Positions 1 through 5,639 of a stretch of DNA of 5,639 bases are shown here, one piece after another. The stretch comes from a bacterium. GTDB taxonomy: Bacteria; CBDUZB01; JAGLHV01. Each line of letters opens with the position of its first letter. The first letter of the stretch is position 1. Below the pieces are notes generated by a model. That model searched no databases. It was not told the origin of the DNA and saw nothing but the letters and a program-made list of their open reading frames with translations. The stretch covers positions 1 through 5,639 of the forward strand of contig JAGLHV010000101.1 in the NCBI GenBank assembly GCA_023143305.1. The letters run 5' to 3'. A program made the translations under genes and the position numbers.

Positions 1-2
1 TT

Positions 3-1004
3 CAGTTTTTATTAATTAGTATCGGGGTAGGGGTTATAATCGTTACAGGTGCGTTATATTTCATTTTAAAAGAGGGAATGACTGATTTAATTTCCGGTGT
101 CTTTGTTTATAATTATTGGCGGAGTGAGGCTTATGGTTTTGGTCTGTTTAGTCTGGCGAAAAAAATGATGTACCATTGTTTTTTAGCAGGACCGTTAAGG
201 GGTCTATCTATTCTGACTATATTGTTATGTTTTCTCTTTTTTTGGCGGAATTTTATTCTAAAAAAAAGAAGAAAGAAAGAAAATGAAGTTATCAATATTC
301 CGTATTTTTTAGTGCTTGTATTCTGGCTGATATTTGATTTGTTGGGAGTTTACATAGGAGGGGCTTTCTATGCACACTATTGGATTCAGATAATACCTTC
401 TTTTTCATTAATTGTCGGTTATATGATAGAAAGGGTTTTTGTTTATCCAAAAACGTTCCAAAGTGTAAAAATTAAAAATATGTTTATTTGTGTTCTGATA
501 TGTTCTTTTCTTTTTTCTATTGGTGTACAAATGATATATTGCTTTAATATTTTCAAGAAGCGTATTATTTTAAAAGAGAAAACTGTGCAGGAAATGACAG
601 CACAATGGTTAATCAAAAACAGCAGGGATAATGACTCTATTTATGTTTGGGGAGACGAGTGTGCTATTAGTTTCTTGTCTAAAAGGAAAATTCCCAGCCG
701 CTATATTCATTTGTATCCGCTTTATACTGCAAACCATGCAACAGAAAAGAAAATTACAGAATTTATTAATGATCTAAAGCAGAATCCTCCTAAATATATA
801 ATTGATACAAGTATTACAAACTGGATGATGCCTTTGCTTTGGAAATATAATTTGCGAAAGAATTATGTAAATAAAAGAATACCGAAAGCAATTAATAAAT
901 TATATGAACTTAAATGGGTAGTTCCGATTATGCATTTTATCCAGGATAATTACGTTTTAGAGCAGGCTATTGGTGGGAAATATGCTATACTTGTTTTGAA
1001 GTAG
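3..1004 (+). CDS. GT-C family membrane glycosyltransferase, C-terminal part (5' end outside window)
   Basis: The frame is open from the left edge. The first in-window ATG (position 78) lies inside a conserved region, and the codons before it encode a hydrophobic helix (visible residues 1-22), so the gene begins upstream; 333 residues are visible. Further hydrophobic segments lie near visible residues 60-85, 98-142 and 159-180, followed by a soluble tail of about 150 residues. Family-like signatures are the VFVYN stretch after the first helix, GGAFYAHYWIQIIPS (visible 119-133), and a tail with YVWGDE (214-219), SRYIHLYP and YIIDTS (265-270). These resemble GT39/PMT-like or ArnT-like enzymes, which move a sugar from a polyprenyl-phosphate donor to an acceptor on the outer membrane face. 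The catalytic acidic residues of the first outer loop are off the window, so activity and substrate cannot be judged. Family placement is fairly sure; substrate is unknown. Confidence 0.8.
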   Translation, partial: QFLLISIGVGVIIVTGALYFILKEGMTDLISGVFVYNYWRSEAYGFGLFSLAKKMMYHCFLAGPLRGLSILTILLCFLFFWRNFILKKRRKKENEVINIPYFLVLVFWLIFDLLGVYIGGAFYAHYWIQIIPSFSLIVGYMIERVFVYPKTFQSVKIKNMFICVLICSFLFSIGVQMIYCFNIFKKRIILKEKTVQEMTAQWLIKNSRDNDSIYVWGDECAISFLSKRKIPSRYIHLYPLYTANHATEKKITEFINDLKQNPPKYIIDTSITNWMMPLLWKYNLRKNYVNKRIPKAINKLYELKWVVPIMHFIQDNYVLEQAIGGKYAILVLK

Positions 1005-1256
1005 ATGTGGAAAAACGTCTGTTATTAAGGATGGAATTTTGTTTTGACTTTGCTGTTAAATAGTTTAAAAACAAGGGAACCCATAATGGATGAAGATATT
1101 CGTAATGGATTTGTTACCTAAGTTTGCTTAAAAAGAATAAAAGGAAAAATTGTTATCCATGTAGTAATTTTAAATTATCATATAATGAAATTATTATGTT
1201 TTTGCTAAAATTTTTTTTATGAATGAAAAACAAATTTAAAATTTGGGGGAAAATAA
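1005..1256. other. Non-coding spacer between the two GT-C genes
   Basis: This 252-base AT-rich spacer has no reading frame that looks like a gene; the best is an 11-codon ATG frame at 1087 without a convincing ribosome-binding site. A TATAAT hexamer sits at 1181-1186, but no good -35 lies 16-18 bases upstream and there is no TG extension, so it is only a weak promoter candidate for the downstream gene. No clear terminator is visible after the upstream stop codon. The size of the gap suggests the downstream gene may have its own promoter. Confidence 0.5.
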
Positions 1257-2528
1257 ATGTTTCGGTTAAATCTTTTAAAGAGGCATAGTGTTATTTTAAT
1301 GCTATTTTATAGTATTACTTTGTGGTTTATTATCCCTCGAGCATGGCTTCCTTCCTGTCAGTTTAATAGATATCATCTTACCGGAAATACCTGGACAGAA
1401 AAAAAAGTTTTGTATGGGGGAGAATGTTTTGATAAATATGGATTTATTAAGTGTCGCTTTTTGCGTGTAAGTCGTTGGGGAGAAAAGCCTTATTTCTATA
1501 CACATTATCCTCCACTGCCTTCTATTATTAACGGCCTTTTGAGAAAGGTGGGGTTTAACAATCTTTTTTGTTTTAGATTGTTTTCTGTTTTTTTATCATT
1601 TCTTATGTTGACGATGCTTTATTTTTTGATTAAATTTTTATTTAACGATGCTTCTCTTGCTTTAATTGGAACGATTTATGCCGGGCTGACTCCGTATTTT
1701 TTGTTTTTTGCGGATAATGTGGGGAAACATTTATATAATGAATTTTTTATGATAGGAACAATTTTATTTTTTATTTTGTTTGATAAGAAATCGGAAAAAA
1801 AGTATTTAATTTTAACTTGGGTATTTGCATTTTTATTGTCTTTAACTTCTTATGGTTATATCCCATTTATACTTGTATTTTTTTGGGGTTATTATTTTAT
1901 ATTAAGAAAAGATTGGCCGATTAAATATTTATTAATTTTTAGTTCTTCTATTTTTTGTGGGCTGTTTTTGCATTTTGCCCAAAATGTTTGGGCATTAGGG
2001 AGTATAAAGGAAGCTTTTCTTGATCATAAGATAGCTTTCTGTTATAGGACGACAGGAAAATTAATAGCTACTCCTTATACTGATACGTTCCCTGATCTTT
2101 GTTTGGATAAAAAGATAATAAAAGTTATTATTCCAACGATTATAAAGAGAATTGAATGGTTTTTTTCCATAAGTCCCATTGTTGCTGTTGGTTCTTTATC
2201 TCTATTGCCGGTTTTGTGTGTAAATAATAAAGAGAAATTAAAGTTTTATTATAAAATATTAGGGTTATTGTTTTTTTGTGGGATTTTATGGTGGGGAATA
2301 TTTATACAACATACAGCAGTTCATGGTTTTACTGCAAAACGGATAGCATTATTTATGATTTTAGCTATAAGCATTTTGATAAAAGAAGGCGGGACCTACG
2401 TTTTTAAATATCAAAAAAGTTGGATTTATAAAATTATGTTGTCAATTGTTTTGTTGGCAGTTATTATTTTTCCTATAGTTTTTAAATTTATAATAATATA
2501 CTATAATTTATTTTTAGGGGTTGATTAA
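1257..2528 (+). CDS. GT-C / PMT-like membrane glycosyltransferase
   Basis: This encodes 423 residues, very rich in Phe, Leu and Ile, with about ten hydrophobic segments (near residues 12-29, 105-128, 133-152, 162-175, 184-215, 223-242, 304-321, 331-350, 362-376 and 392-417). Residue 30 to about 100 forms an outer loop of GT-C type: E56 and D59 in a GGECFDKYGF stretch, then YTHYPPLPSIINGLL (81-95), like the THPPL motif of PMT/ArnT-like enzymes. QHTAVHGFTAKRI (351-363) resembles the late His-containing loop of these families. The likely role is transfer of a sugar from a polyprenyl-phosphate donor to an outer-face acceptor; donor and acceptor cannot be read. The start is firm: a TAA stop (1254-1256) directly precedes the ATG in frame, and GGGGGA at 1245-1250 lies 6 bases upstream. 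It lacks the large soluble C-terminal tail of the preceding gene, so the two are not simple duplicates. Confidence 0.78.
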   Translation: MFRLNLLKRHSVILMLFYSITLWFIIPRAWLPSCQFNRYHLTGNTWTEKKVLYGGECFDKYGFIKCRFLRVSRWGEKPYFYTHYPPLPSIINGLLRKVGFNNLFCFRLFSVFLSFLMLTMLYFLIKFLFNDASLALIGTIYAGLTPYFLFFADNVGKHLYNEFFMIGTILFFILFDKKSEKKYLILTWVFAFLLSLTSYGYIPFILVFFWGYYFILRKDWPIKYLLIFSSSIFCGLFLHFAQNVWALGSIKEAFLDHKIAFCYRTTGKLIATPYTDTFPDLCLDKKIIKVIIPTIIKRIEWFFSISPIVAVGSLSLLPVLCVNNKEKLKFYYKILGLLFFCGILWWGIFIQHTAVHGFTAKRIALFMILAISILIKEGGTYVFKYQKSWIYKIMLSIVLLAVIIFPIVFKFIIIYYNLFLGVD

Positions 2529-2638
2529 AATTTCAACAATAAAAATTTAATAATAACTGGTCATGTTTTCCAGACTGTGTCATAATTAATGTAATTGTTC
2601 AATGAACTTGTAGTGAGTGGAATTGAAATATTGGGTTG

Positions 2639-2672
2639 CTGAATAATTTTGTCGATGATCTTCATTATTCAG
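2639..2672. repeat. 9-bp inverted repeat (possible hairpin)
   Basis: CTGAATAAT at 2639-2647 and its exact reverse complement ATTATTCAG at 2664-2672 flank a 16-base loop. The sequence after it has no T run, so this is not a standard intrinsic terminator. It could be an RNA hairpin in the leader of the GT2 gene or an operator-like dyad. Chance cannot be excluded in AT-rich DNA. Confidence 0.45.
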
Positions 2673-2761
2673 AGGTGGACAGGTAAATGAGGTAACTACA
2701 ATTACTGCAAAAAATGGGTTTAGAATACTACAGTCTGTTTTCCGGAATGGCCCTTCTTATT

Positions 2762-2796
2762 CTCCGCCTAAGGCGGATGAGGCGGAGCGGGCAGGC
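2762..2796. repeat. GC-rich palindromic element, REP-like
   Basis: This is an abrupt GC-rich island (25 of 34 bases G or C across 2762-2795) in AT-rich DNA. It holds a perfect palindrome TCCGCCTAAGGCGGA (2763-2777: 7-bp arms around one A) followed by a second copy of AGGCGGA at 2780-2786. CTCCGCCT (2762-2769) can therefore pair either with 2771-2777 or, as an 8-bp stem with a 10-base loop, with AGGCGGAG (2780-2787). The two folds exclude each other. No T run follows, so it is not a typical terminator. Its composition and dyad structure suggest a dispersed, mobile-type repeat; only one copy is in this window, so dispersal is inferred. Confidence 0.7.
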
Positions 2797-2858
2797 AATA
2801 AAGGTAAACTATTTTTCATAATTATGGAAAAAAACAAAAAAGAGGGAGCGTAAAATAA

Positions 2859-3710
2859 ATGGTTAGTGTTATAATTCCTGTATACAACGAGAAAAATCAT
2901 ATTGACGATGTGGTCGAAAAGATTATTTTTATTCTCCGAAATAATTTTACTGAATATGAAATAATTATTGTTGACGATGGTTCTGTGGATGGTGGTGTAG
3001 TAAATTTAAGAAACGATAACAGGATTAAGTTAATTACACATAAGTATAAACGGGGATATGGTGCTGCTATAAAGACTGGAATTGAGAATGCACGATGGGA
3101 ATTTATTGTTATTATTGATGGGGATGGGACATATCCAGCTGAAGATATTCCTAAGTTGGTGGAAAGTTTAAAAGACAATGATATGGTTGTGGGTGCAAGA
3201 ACTGGGCAAGTGGTGAAAATTCCTTTATTCAGAAGACCGGTTAAATGGGTATTAAAAAAATTAGCTAATTATTTGGTTGAATTTAAAATTCCTGATCTAA
3301 ATTCCGGGTTTAGGGTTTTTAAAAAAAGTATTGCGATGAAATCTTTCTATATATTACCCAATGGGTTTTCTTTTACGACAACAATTACCCTGATAATGCA
3401 CAGTGAAAGGTATAATGTAAAATATATACCTATTAACTATTTTCAACGAAAGGGAAAATCGAAAATAAGTCCGATAAGGGATACTTTAACCTTTTTTCAA
3501 TTAATTATAAGAACCATTTTATATTTTAATCCATTAAAAATTTTTTTGCCGATAAGTTTGATTTTATTTTTAGCAAGTTTGTTATGTTTGTTTTACCGTT
3601 TATTTATTGCTCGTGCTTTATTTACGACCGCTGTTAGTTTGTTTATAGCAGCTATTCAAATATTAGCGATTGGGATGTTGGCGGATATGATTAATAAAAA
3701 AGTACGATAA
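2859..3710 (+). CDS. GT2 polyprenyl-phosphate sugar transferase (DPM1/GtrB-like)
   Basis: This encodes 283 residues. A GT-A fold domain occupies about 1-215: VSVIIPVYNE at the N-terminus, IVDDGS (37-42), the GYGAAIKTGI stretch (67-76), the DXD metal and nucleotide-sugar site IIDGDG (85-90; D87 and D89), DLNSGFR (146-152) and RKGKSKI (197-203). The last two match the acceptor-side motifs of dolichyl-phosphate-mannose synthases. Two hydrophobic helices follow (about 228-247 and 254-276), as in GtrB-type enzymes. The expected reaction is transfer of mannose, glucose or a similar sugar from a nucleotide donor to polyprenyl phosphate at the cytoplasmic face, giving the donor used by GT-C enzymes like the two upstream. 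The specific sugar cannot be read. All catalytic motifs are intact. The start is set by an in-frame TAA directly before the ATG and GAGGGAG at 2842-2848. Confidence 0.92.
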   Translation: MVSVIIPVYNEKNHIDDVVEKIIFILRNNFTEYEIIIVDDGSVDGGVVNLRNDNRIKLITHKYKRGYGAAIKTGIENARWEFIVIIDGDGTYPAEDIPKLVESLKDNDMVVGARTGQVVKIPLFRRPVKWVLKKLANYLVEFKIPDLNSGFRVFKKSIAMKSFYILPNGFSFTTTITLIMHSERYNVKYIPINYFQRKGKSKISPIRDTLTFFQLIIRTILYFNPLKIFLPISLILFLASLLCLFYRLFIARALFTTAVSLFIAAIQILAIGMLADMINKKVR

Positions 3711-3742
3711 ATTATTTGGGATATGTTTTATGGATATTTAAA

Positions 3743-4450
3743 ATGATAAAAATAATGAAAAATAAATTTTGTTCAAAAAAGGAATTAGCAGAATGGAATG
3801 ATAGAATGGTTAAAAAATATCATTCCGAAGGAACTTTGTTTGAAAGTAAGAATCCCCTTTTACGATATGTAGAAAAAAATCGGGTAAAAATGATTATTCG
3901 ATTGAGCCGAATTACAATTAGCGATAAAATAATTGATATTGGCTGTGGAGAAGGATATCTGCTTTCTTTATTACCCAAAATAAGGCAGGTAATAGGTTTG
4001 GATATTTCAAAAACCGCCTTGGTAAAAGCGAAGGAATTACTAAAAGAAAATTTGTATGTACGATTAATATATGGGGATGCTCAAGATTTACCTCTTGCGG
4101 ATAATTCCTTTAACAAGGTCGTTTGTTCTGAAGTGTTTGAGCATGTCCCGGATCCTGAGTTAGTAATAAAAGAAATTTATAGGATTTTAAAGAAGAATGG
4201 AGTGGTAGTGATAAGTGTTCCTGATGAAAAACGAATTCAGTTTATAATGCGGGTATTAAAATTTTTAAGACTTCAGAAATTAATACATTCAGCCAGAAAA
4301 AACGAAGATTATGAATGGCATTTGCATAAATCAAGTTTAAAGTTTGTACGAGATATCTGCAAAGATTTTTTTACGATAGTAGAAGTAAAAAGAATGCCTT
4401 ATATATTGGGATATAGATTTGTAATTAAGTTGTGTCCTATAAAAGAATAA
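3743..4450 (+). CDS. Class I SAM-dependent methyltransferase (Methyltransf_11 type)
   Basis: From the ATG at 3743 this is 235 residues. The SAM-binding glycine motif is IIDIGCGEG (63-71), followed by the acidic ribose-binding strand VIGLDIS (83-89; D87), GDAQDLPLADNSFN (111-124) and the motif IV/post-IV region VVCSEVFEHVPDPE (126-139), then LKKNGVVVISVP (149-160). The C-terminus contains WHLHKSS (about 192-198), of the kind seen in methyltransferases of surface-polysaccharide clusters. The substrate is unknown; a sugar, lipid-linked intermediate or quinone-like small molecule is possible. The start is uncertain: the frame is open back to a TTG at 3716, only 5 bases after the GT2 stop codon, and another ATG lies at 3755. 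I prefer 3743 because it is the first ATG and has a weak GGA 8 bases upstream. The short gap to the GT2 gene suggests co-transcription and perhaps translational coupling. Confidence 0.9.
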   Translation: MIKIMKNKFCSKKELAEWNDRMVKKYHSEGTLFESKNPLLRYVEKNRVKMIIRLSRITISDKIIDIGCGEGYLLSLLPKIRQVIGLDISKTALVKAKELLKENLYVRLIYGDAQDLPLADNSFNKVVCSEVFEHVPDPELVIKEIYRILKKNGVVVISVPDEKRIQFIMRVLKFLRLQKLIHSARKNEDYEWHLHKSSLKFVRDICKDFFTIVEVKRMPYILGYRFVIKLCPIKE

Positions 4451-4490
4451 GGAAGAAACTAAATTAAATTTGGGGTTGCTTAGTTTTTCC
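4451..4490 (+). other. Imperfect hairpin directly after the methyltransferase stop
   Basis: GGAA plus AAACTAA (4451-4462, with one bulged G at 4455) can pair with TTAGTTT plus TTCC (4480-4490), giving an 11-bp, mostly A-U stem with a loop of about 17 bases. It begins on the base after the stop codon, where a terminator would be expected. However, the stem is weak and is followed by GCAGC rather than a clean T run. It may be an attenuating or mRNA-end structure, or chance. Confidence 0.25.
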
Positions 4491-4544
4491 GCAGCTTTTC
4501 AAATGAATGATTGTGTTTTTAATAAGTTTTACAAAAAAAATAAT

Positions 4545-4552
4545 AGAAAGGA
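4545..4552 (+). promoter_or_regulatory. Ribosome-binding site fixing the DUF4956 start
   Basis: AGAAAGGA lies 10 bases before the ATG at 4563. The same frame is open upstream to a TTG at 4470, but that would add 31 residues of unlike, polar, low-complexity sequence and has no ribosome-binding site. This site therefore favours 4563 as the start. Confidence 0.75.
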
Positions 4553-4562
4553 AAATAAAAAG

Positions 4563-5246
4563 ATGGGTAGATTTCAGACATTTCAGGAGTTTTTAACAAC
4601 ACAAAGTATCAGAGTGCCTTTAGCAGGTTATATGGTTAACCTGGTTTTATCAGCAATATTATCCTTTATTTTAAGTTATGTTTATGTTAAATATGGTACT
4701 TCTTTATCTAATCGGAGAATGTTTGCCAAAAATTTTATGCTGATTACCATGGTCACAATGTTAGTGATTACCATTGTAAAATCATCATTGGCTTTATCTT
4801 TAGGCCTGGTGGGAGCTCTTTCCATTGTTAGATTTCGTGCAGCAATCAAAGAGCCGGAAGAACTATCTTATTTGTTTTTTGCTATTGCAATTGGGTTAGG
4901 TTTTGGTGCGGGACAATGTAAGATTACAATAACGGCATTTATTATTATTGTGGGAATGATTATATTAAAAATCCGTTTTTCTAAGTTTCAGGATAATCAA
5001 AACCTGTATTTAACCGTTACCAGCCATGTTCCCGGAAAAATCACATTAGAACAAATTGTTGAGATACTAAAAGAATGTTCACAAGTAGTCAATATGAAAC
5101 GATTTGATGAGACTAAAAATTTAATTGAAGCATCGTTTCTATTAGAGTTTAGTAATTTTAAAGAACTAAATAAAGCCAAATCTAAATTGCAAAGGATAGA
5201 TGATTCTATTAAAATTACTTTTTTGGATAATAAAGGTGTTTTGTAA
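4563..5246 (+). CDS. DUF4956 family membrane protein
   Basis: This encodes 227 residues. Four hydrophobic segments lie near 21-42, 57-75, 101-116 and 119-137. Between the second and third is the family hallmark LGLVGALSIVRFRAAIKEPE (80-99), followed by ELSYLFFAIAIGLGFGAG (100-117). This block is why I call DUF4956; its biochemical function is not established. Residues 145-227 form a soluble tail whose predicted strand/helix order (strand, helix, strand, strand, helix, strand) looks ferredoxin-like; that is my inference. DUF4956 genes are known to sit beside CotH-kinase and VTC-type polyphosphate polymerase genes, and here a CotH-family gene follows with no gap (stop TAA at 5244-5246, next ATG at 5247). 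The two are almost certainly co-transcribed, and the proteins may act together at the membrane. Confidence 0.87.
   Translation: MGRFQTFQEFLTTQSIRVPLAGYMVNLVLSAILSFILSYVYVKYGTSLSNRRMFAKNFMLITMVTMLVITIVKSSLALSLGLVGALSIVRFRAAIKEPEELSYLFFAIAIGLGFGAGQCKITITAFIIIVGMIILKIRFSKFQDNQNLYLTVTSHVPGKITLEQIVEILKECSQVVNMKRFDETKNLIEASFLLEFSNFKELNKAKSKLQRIDDSIKITFLDNKGVL
5232..5238 (+). promoter_or_regulatory. Ribosome-binding site of the CotH-family gene, inside the DUF4956 gene
   Basis: AAAGGTG overlaps the last codons of the DUF4956 gene and lies 8 bases before the ATG at 5247. It supports that start and suggests that translation of the two genes is coupled. Confidence 0.65.
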
Positions 5247-5639
5247 ATGGAAATTAAGCGTTTTAATAAAAAAAAAGTAAATGCTAATTTGACTTCTAAA
5301 TCATGGAGCAGTATTGGTGGTTGGTACCTAATCAGTTCTATCCTCTTGATAGCAATTATAACTATATTTTTTTACAGGGCAGGATATATTAATTATGCTG
5401 TTTCTTATATGAAATATTTTTGCGGGGACAAGATAAAGGGGTTAATAGCAATATATAAAGCCAATCCTCAACAAATAAATATAGACATTAAATATAAAGA
5501 TTTTCAGAAATTAGCCTATAAAAGAAAAATTGCTTTAGCTGATAAGATTTTGATTGCCGATGCACAAGATTATGTCCCTGCCGTAATTCGATATAAAAAT
5601 AAATATGTGAAGGTTAAGATTCGTTTAAAAGGTGATTGG
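5247..5639 (+). CDS. CotH kinase family protein, N-terminal part (3' end outside window)
   Basis: 131 residues are visible and the frame is still open at the right edge. The protein starts with a basic, polar stretch (1-25), then one hydrophobic helix (about 26-43, GWYLISSILLIAIITIFF), then a soluble region, which suggests an N-terminal anchor with the bulk probably outside the cytoplasm. Residues 78-102 (INIDIKYKDFQKLAYKRKIAL onward) and 109-131 (YVPAVIRYKNKYVKVKIRLKGDW) match the early part of membrane-anchored CotH proteins, where RLKGDW leads into the CotH domain. CotH proteins are atypical protein kinases, first known from spore coats; the catalytic region is off the window, so activity cannot be checked. 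The ATG follows the DUF4956 stop codon with no intervening base. The family call rests on recognised sequence style and the DUF4956 neighbour. Confidence 0.78.
   Translation, partial: MEIKRFNKKKVNANLTSKSWSSIGGWYLISSILLIAIITIFFYRAGYINYAVSYMKYFCGDKIKGLIAIYKANPQQINIDIKYKDFQKLAYKRKIALADKILIADAQDYVPAVIRYKNKYVKVKIRLKGDW

Larger units (their letters stand above)
2529..2858. other. 330-base non-coding spacer with two structured elements
   Basis: No credible gene is visible on either strand. The spacer contains a 9-bp AT-rich inverted repeat (2639-2672) and a GC-rich palindromic element (2762-2796), both listed separately. The last 60 bases are A-rich and end in the ribosome-binding site of the GT2 gene, GAGGGAG at 2842-2848. 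No U-tract terminator is seen after the upstream stop codon. A promoter for the GT2 gene probably lies here, but I cannot pick one out with confidence in this AT-rich background. Confidence 0.6.

Noticed and set aside
1003..1020. Six-bp hairpin at the end of the first gene (AGATGT with ACGTCT) as a terminator
   Set aside because: The stem is short, includes a G-U pair, and is not followed by a T run.
1181..1186. TATAAT as a firm promoter for the second GT-C gene
   Set aside because: There is no matching -35 or TG extension, and the hexamer is common in AT-rich DNA; it is mentioned only as a weak candidate.
1302..1505. Minus-strand 67-codon frame
   Set aside because: It lies wholly inside the GT-C gene at 1257-2528, has no ribosome-binding site and no recognisable protein features.
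2571..2737. Inverted CAGACTG / CAGTCTG flanking most of the spacer, as possible ends of a small mobile element
   Set aside because: A 7-bp match over this distance is expected by chance, and no target-site duplication is seen.
2824..2853. Nine-codon frame just before the GT2 gene (possible leader peptide)
   Set aside because: It has no suitably spaced ribosome-binding site and no regulatory codon run; such short frames are common by chance.
2897..3178. Minus-strand 93-codon frame
   Set aside because: It is antisense to the well-supported GT2 catalytic domain and looks like a shadow frame.
4470..4562. N-terminal extension of the DUF4956 gene from a TTG
   Set aside because: No ribosome-binding site precedes the TTG, the extra residues are low-complexity, and a good site precedes the ATG at 4563.
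4997..5179. Minus-strand 60-codon frame
   Set aside because: It is antisense to the DUF4956 tail, with no independent support.

Overview
The window is AT-rich bacterial DNA (about 30% GC by eye). All genes lie on the + strand and use the standard code, with purine-rich ribosome-binding sites. No gene in it fixes the taxonomy. The style suggests an uncultivated bacterium: AT-rich, many membrane glycosyltransferases, a GC-rich dispersed-type palindrome in a spacer, and a CotH gene next to a DUF4956 gene. A candidate-phylum lineage such as Omnitrophota is my low-confidence guess, made from memory of similar gene sets.

Layout, left to right. (1) 3-1004 is the C-terminal part of a multi-membrane GT-C glycosyltransferase that starts before the window. 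(2) 1005-1256 is a spacer with no convincing gene. (3) 1257-2528 is a complete second GT-C-type membrane glycosyltransferase. (4) 2529-2858 is a 330-base non-coding spacer with an AT-rich hairpin (2639-2672) and a GC-rich palindromic element (2762-2796). (5) 2859-3710 is a GT2 enzyme of the dolichyl-phosphate-mannose-synthase/GtrB type with two C-terminal membrane helices. (6) 3743-4450 is a class I SAM-dependent methyltransferase, closely coupled to the GT2 gene. (7) 4563-5246 is a DUF4956 membrane protein. (8) 5247-5639 is the N-terminal part of a membrane-anchored CotH-family protein that runs off the right edge. It starts on the base after the DUF4956 stop codon.

Inferred workings. The GT2 enzyme probably loads a sugar onto a polyprenyl phosphate at the cytoplasmic face. 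GT-C enzymes like the two upstream use such lipid-linked sugars on the outer face to glycosylate a lipid, glycan or protein. The methyltransferase may modify a sugar or lipid intermediate. The DUF4956-CotH pair looks like a separate functional module: DUF4956 genes are known neighbours of CotH kinase and VTC-type polyphosphate polymerase genes, so a VTC-domain gene just outside the window would not be surprising. Nothing here shows an insertion sequence, phage gene, CRISPR array, tRNA or rRNA.
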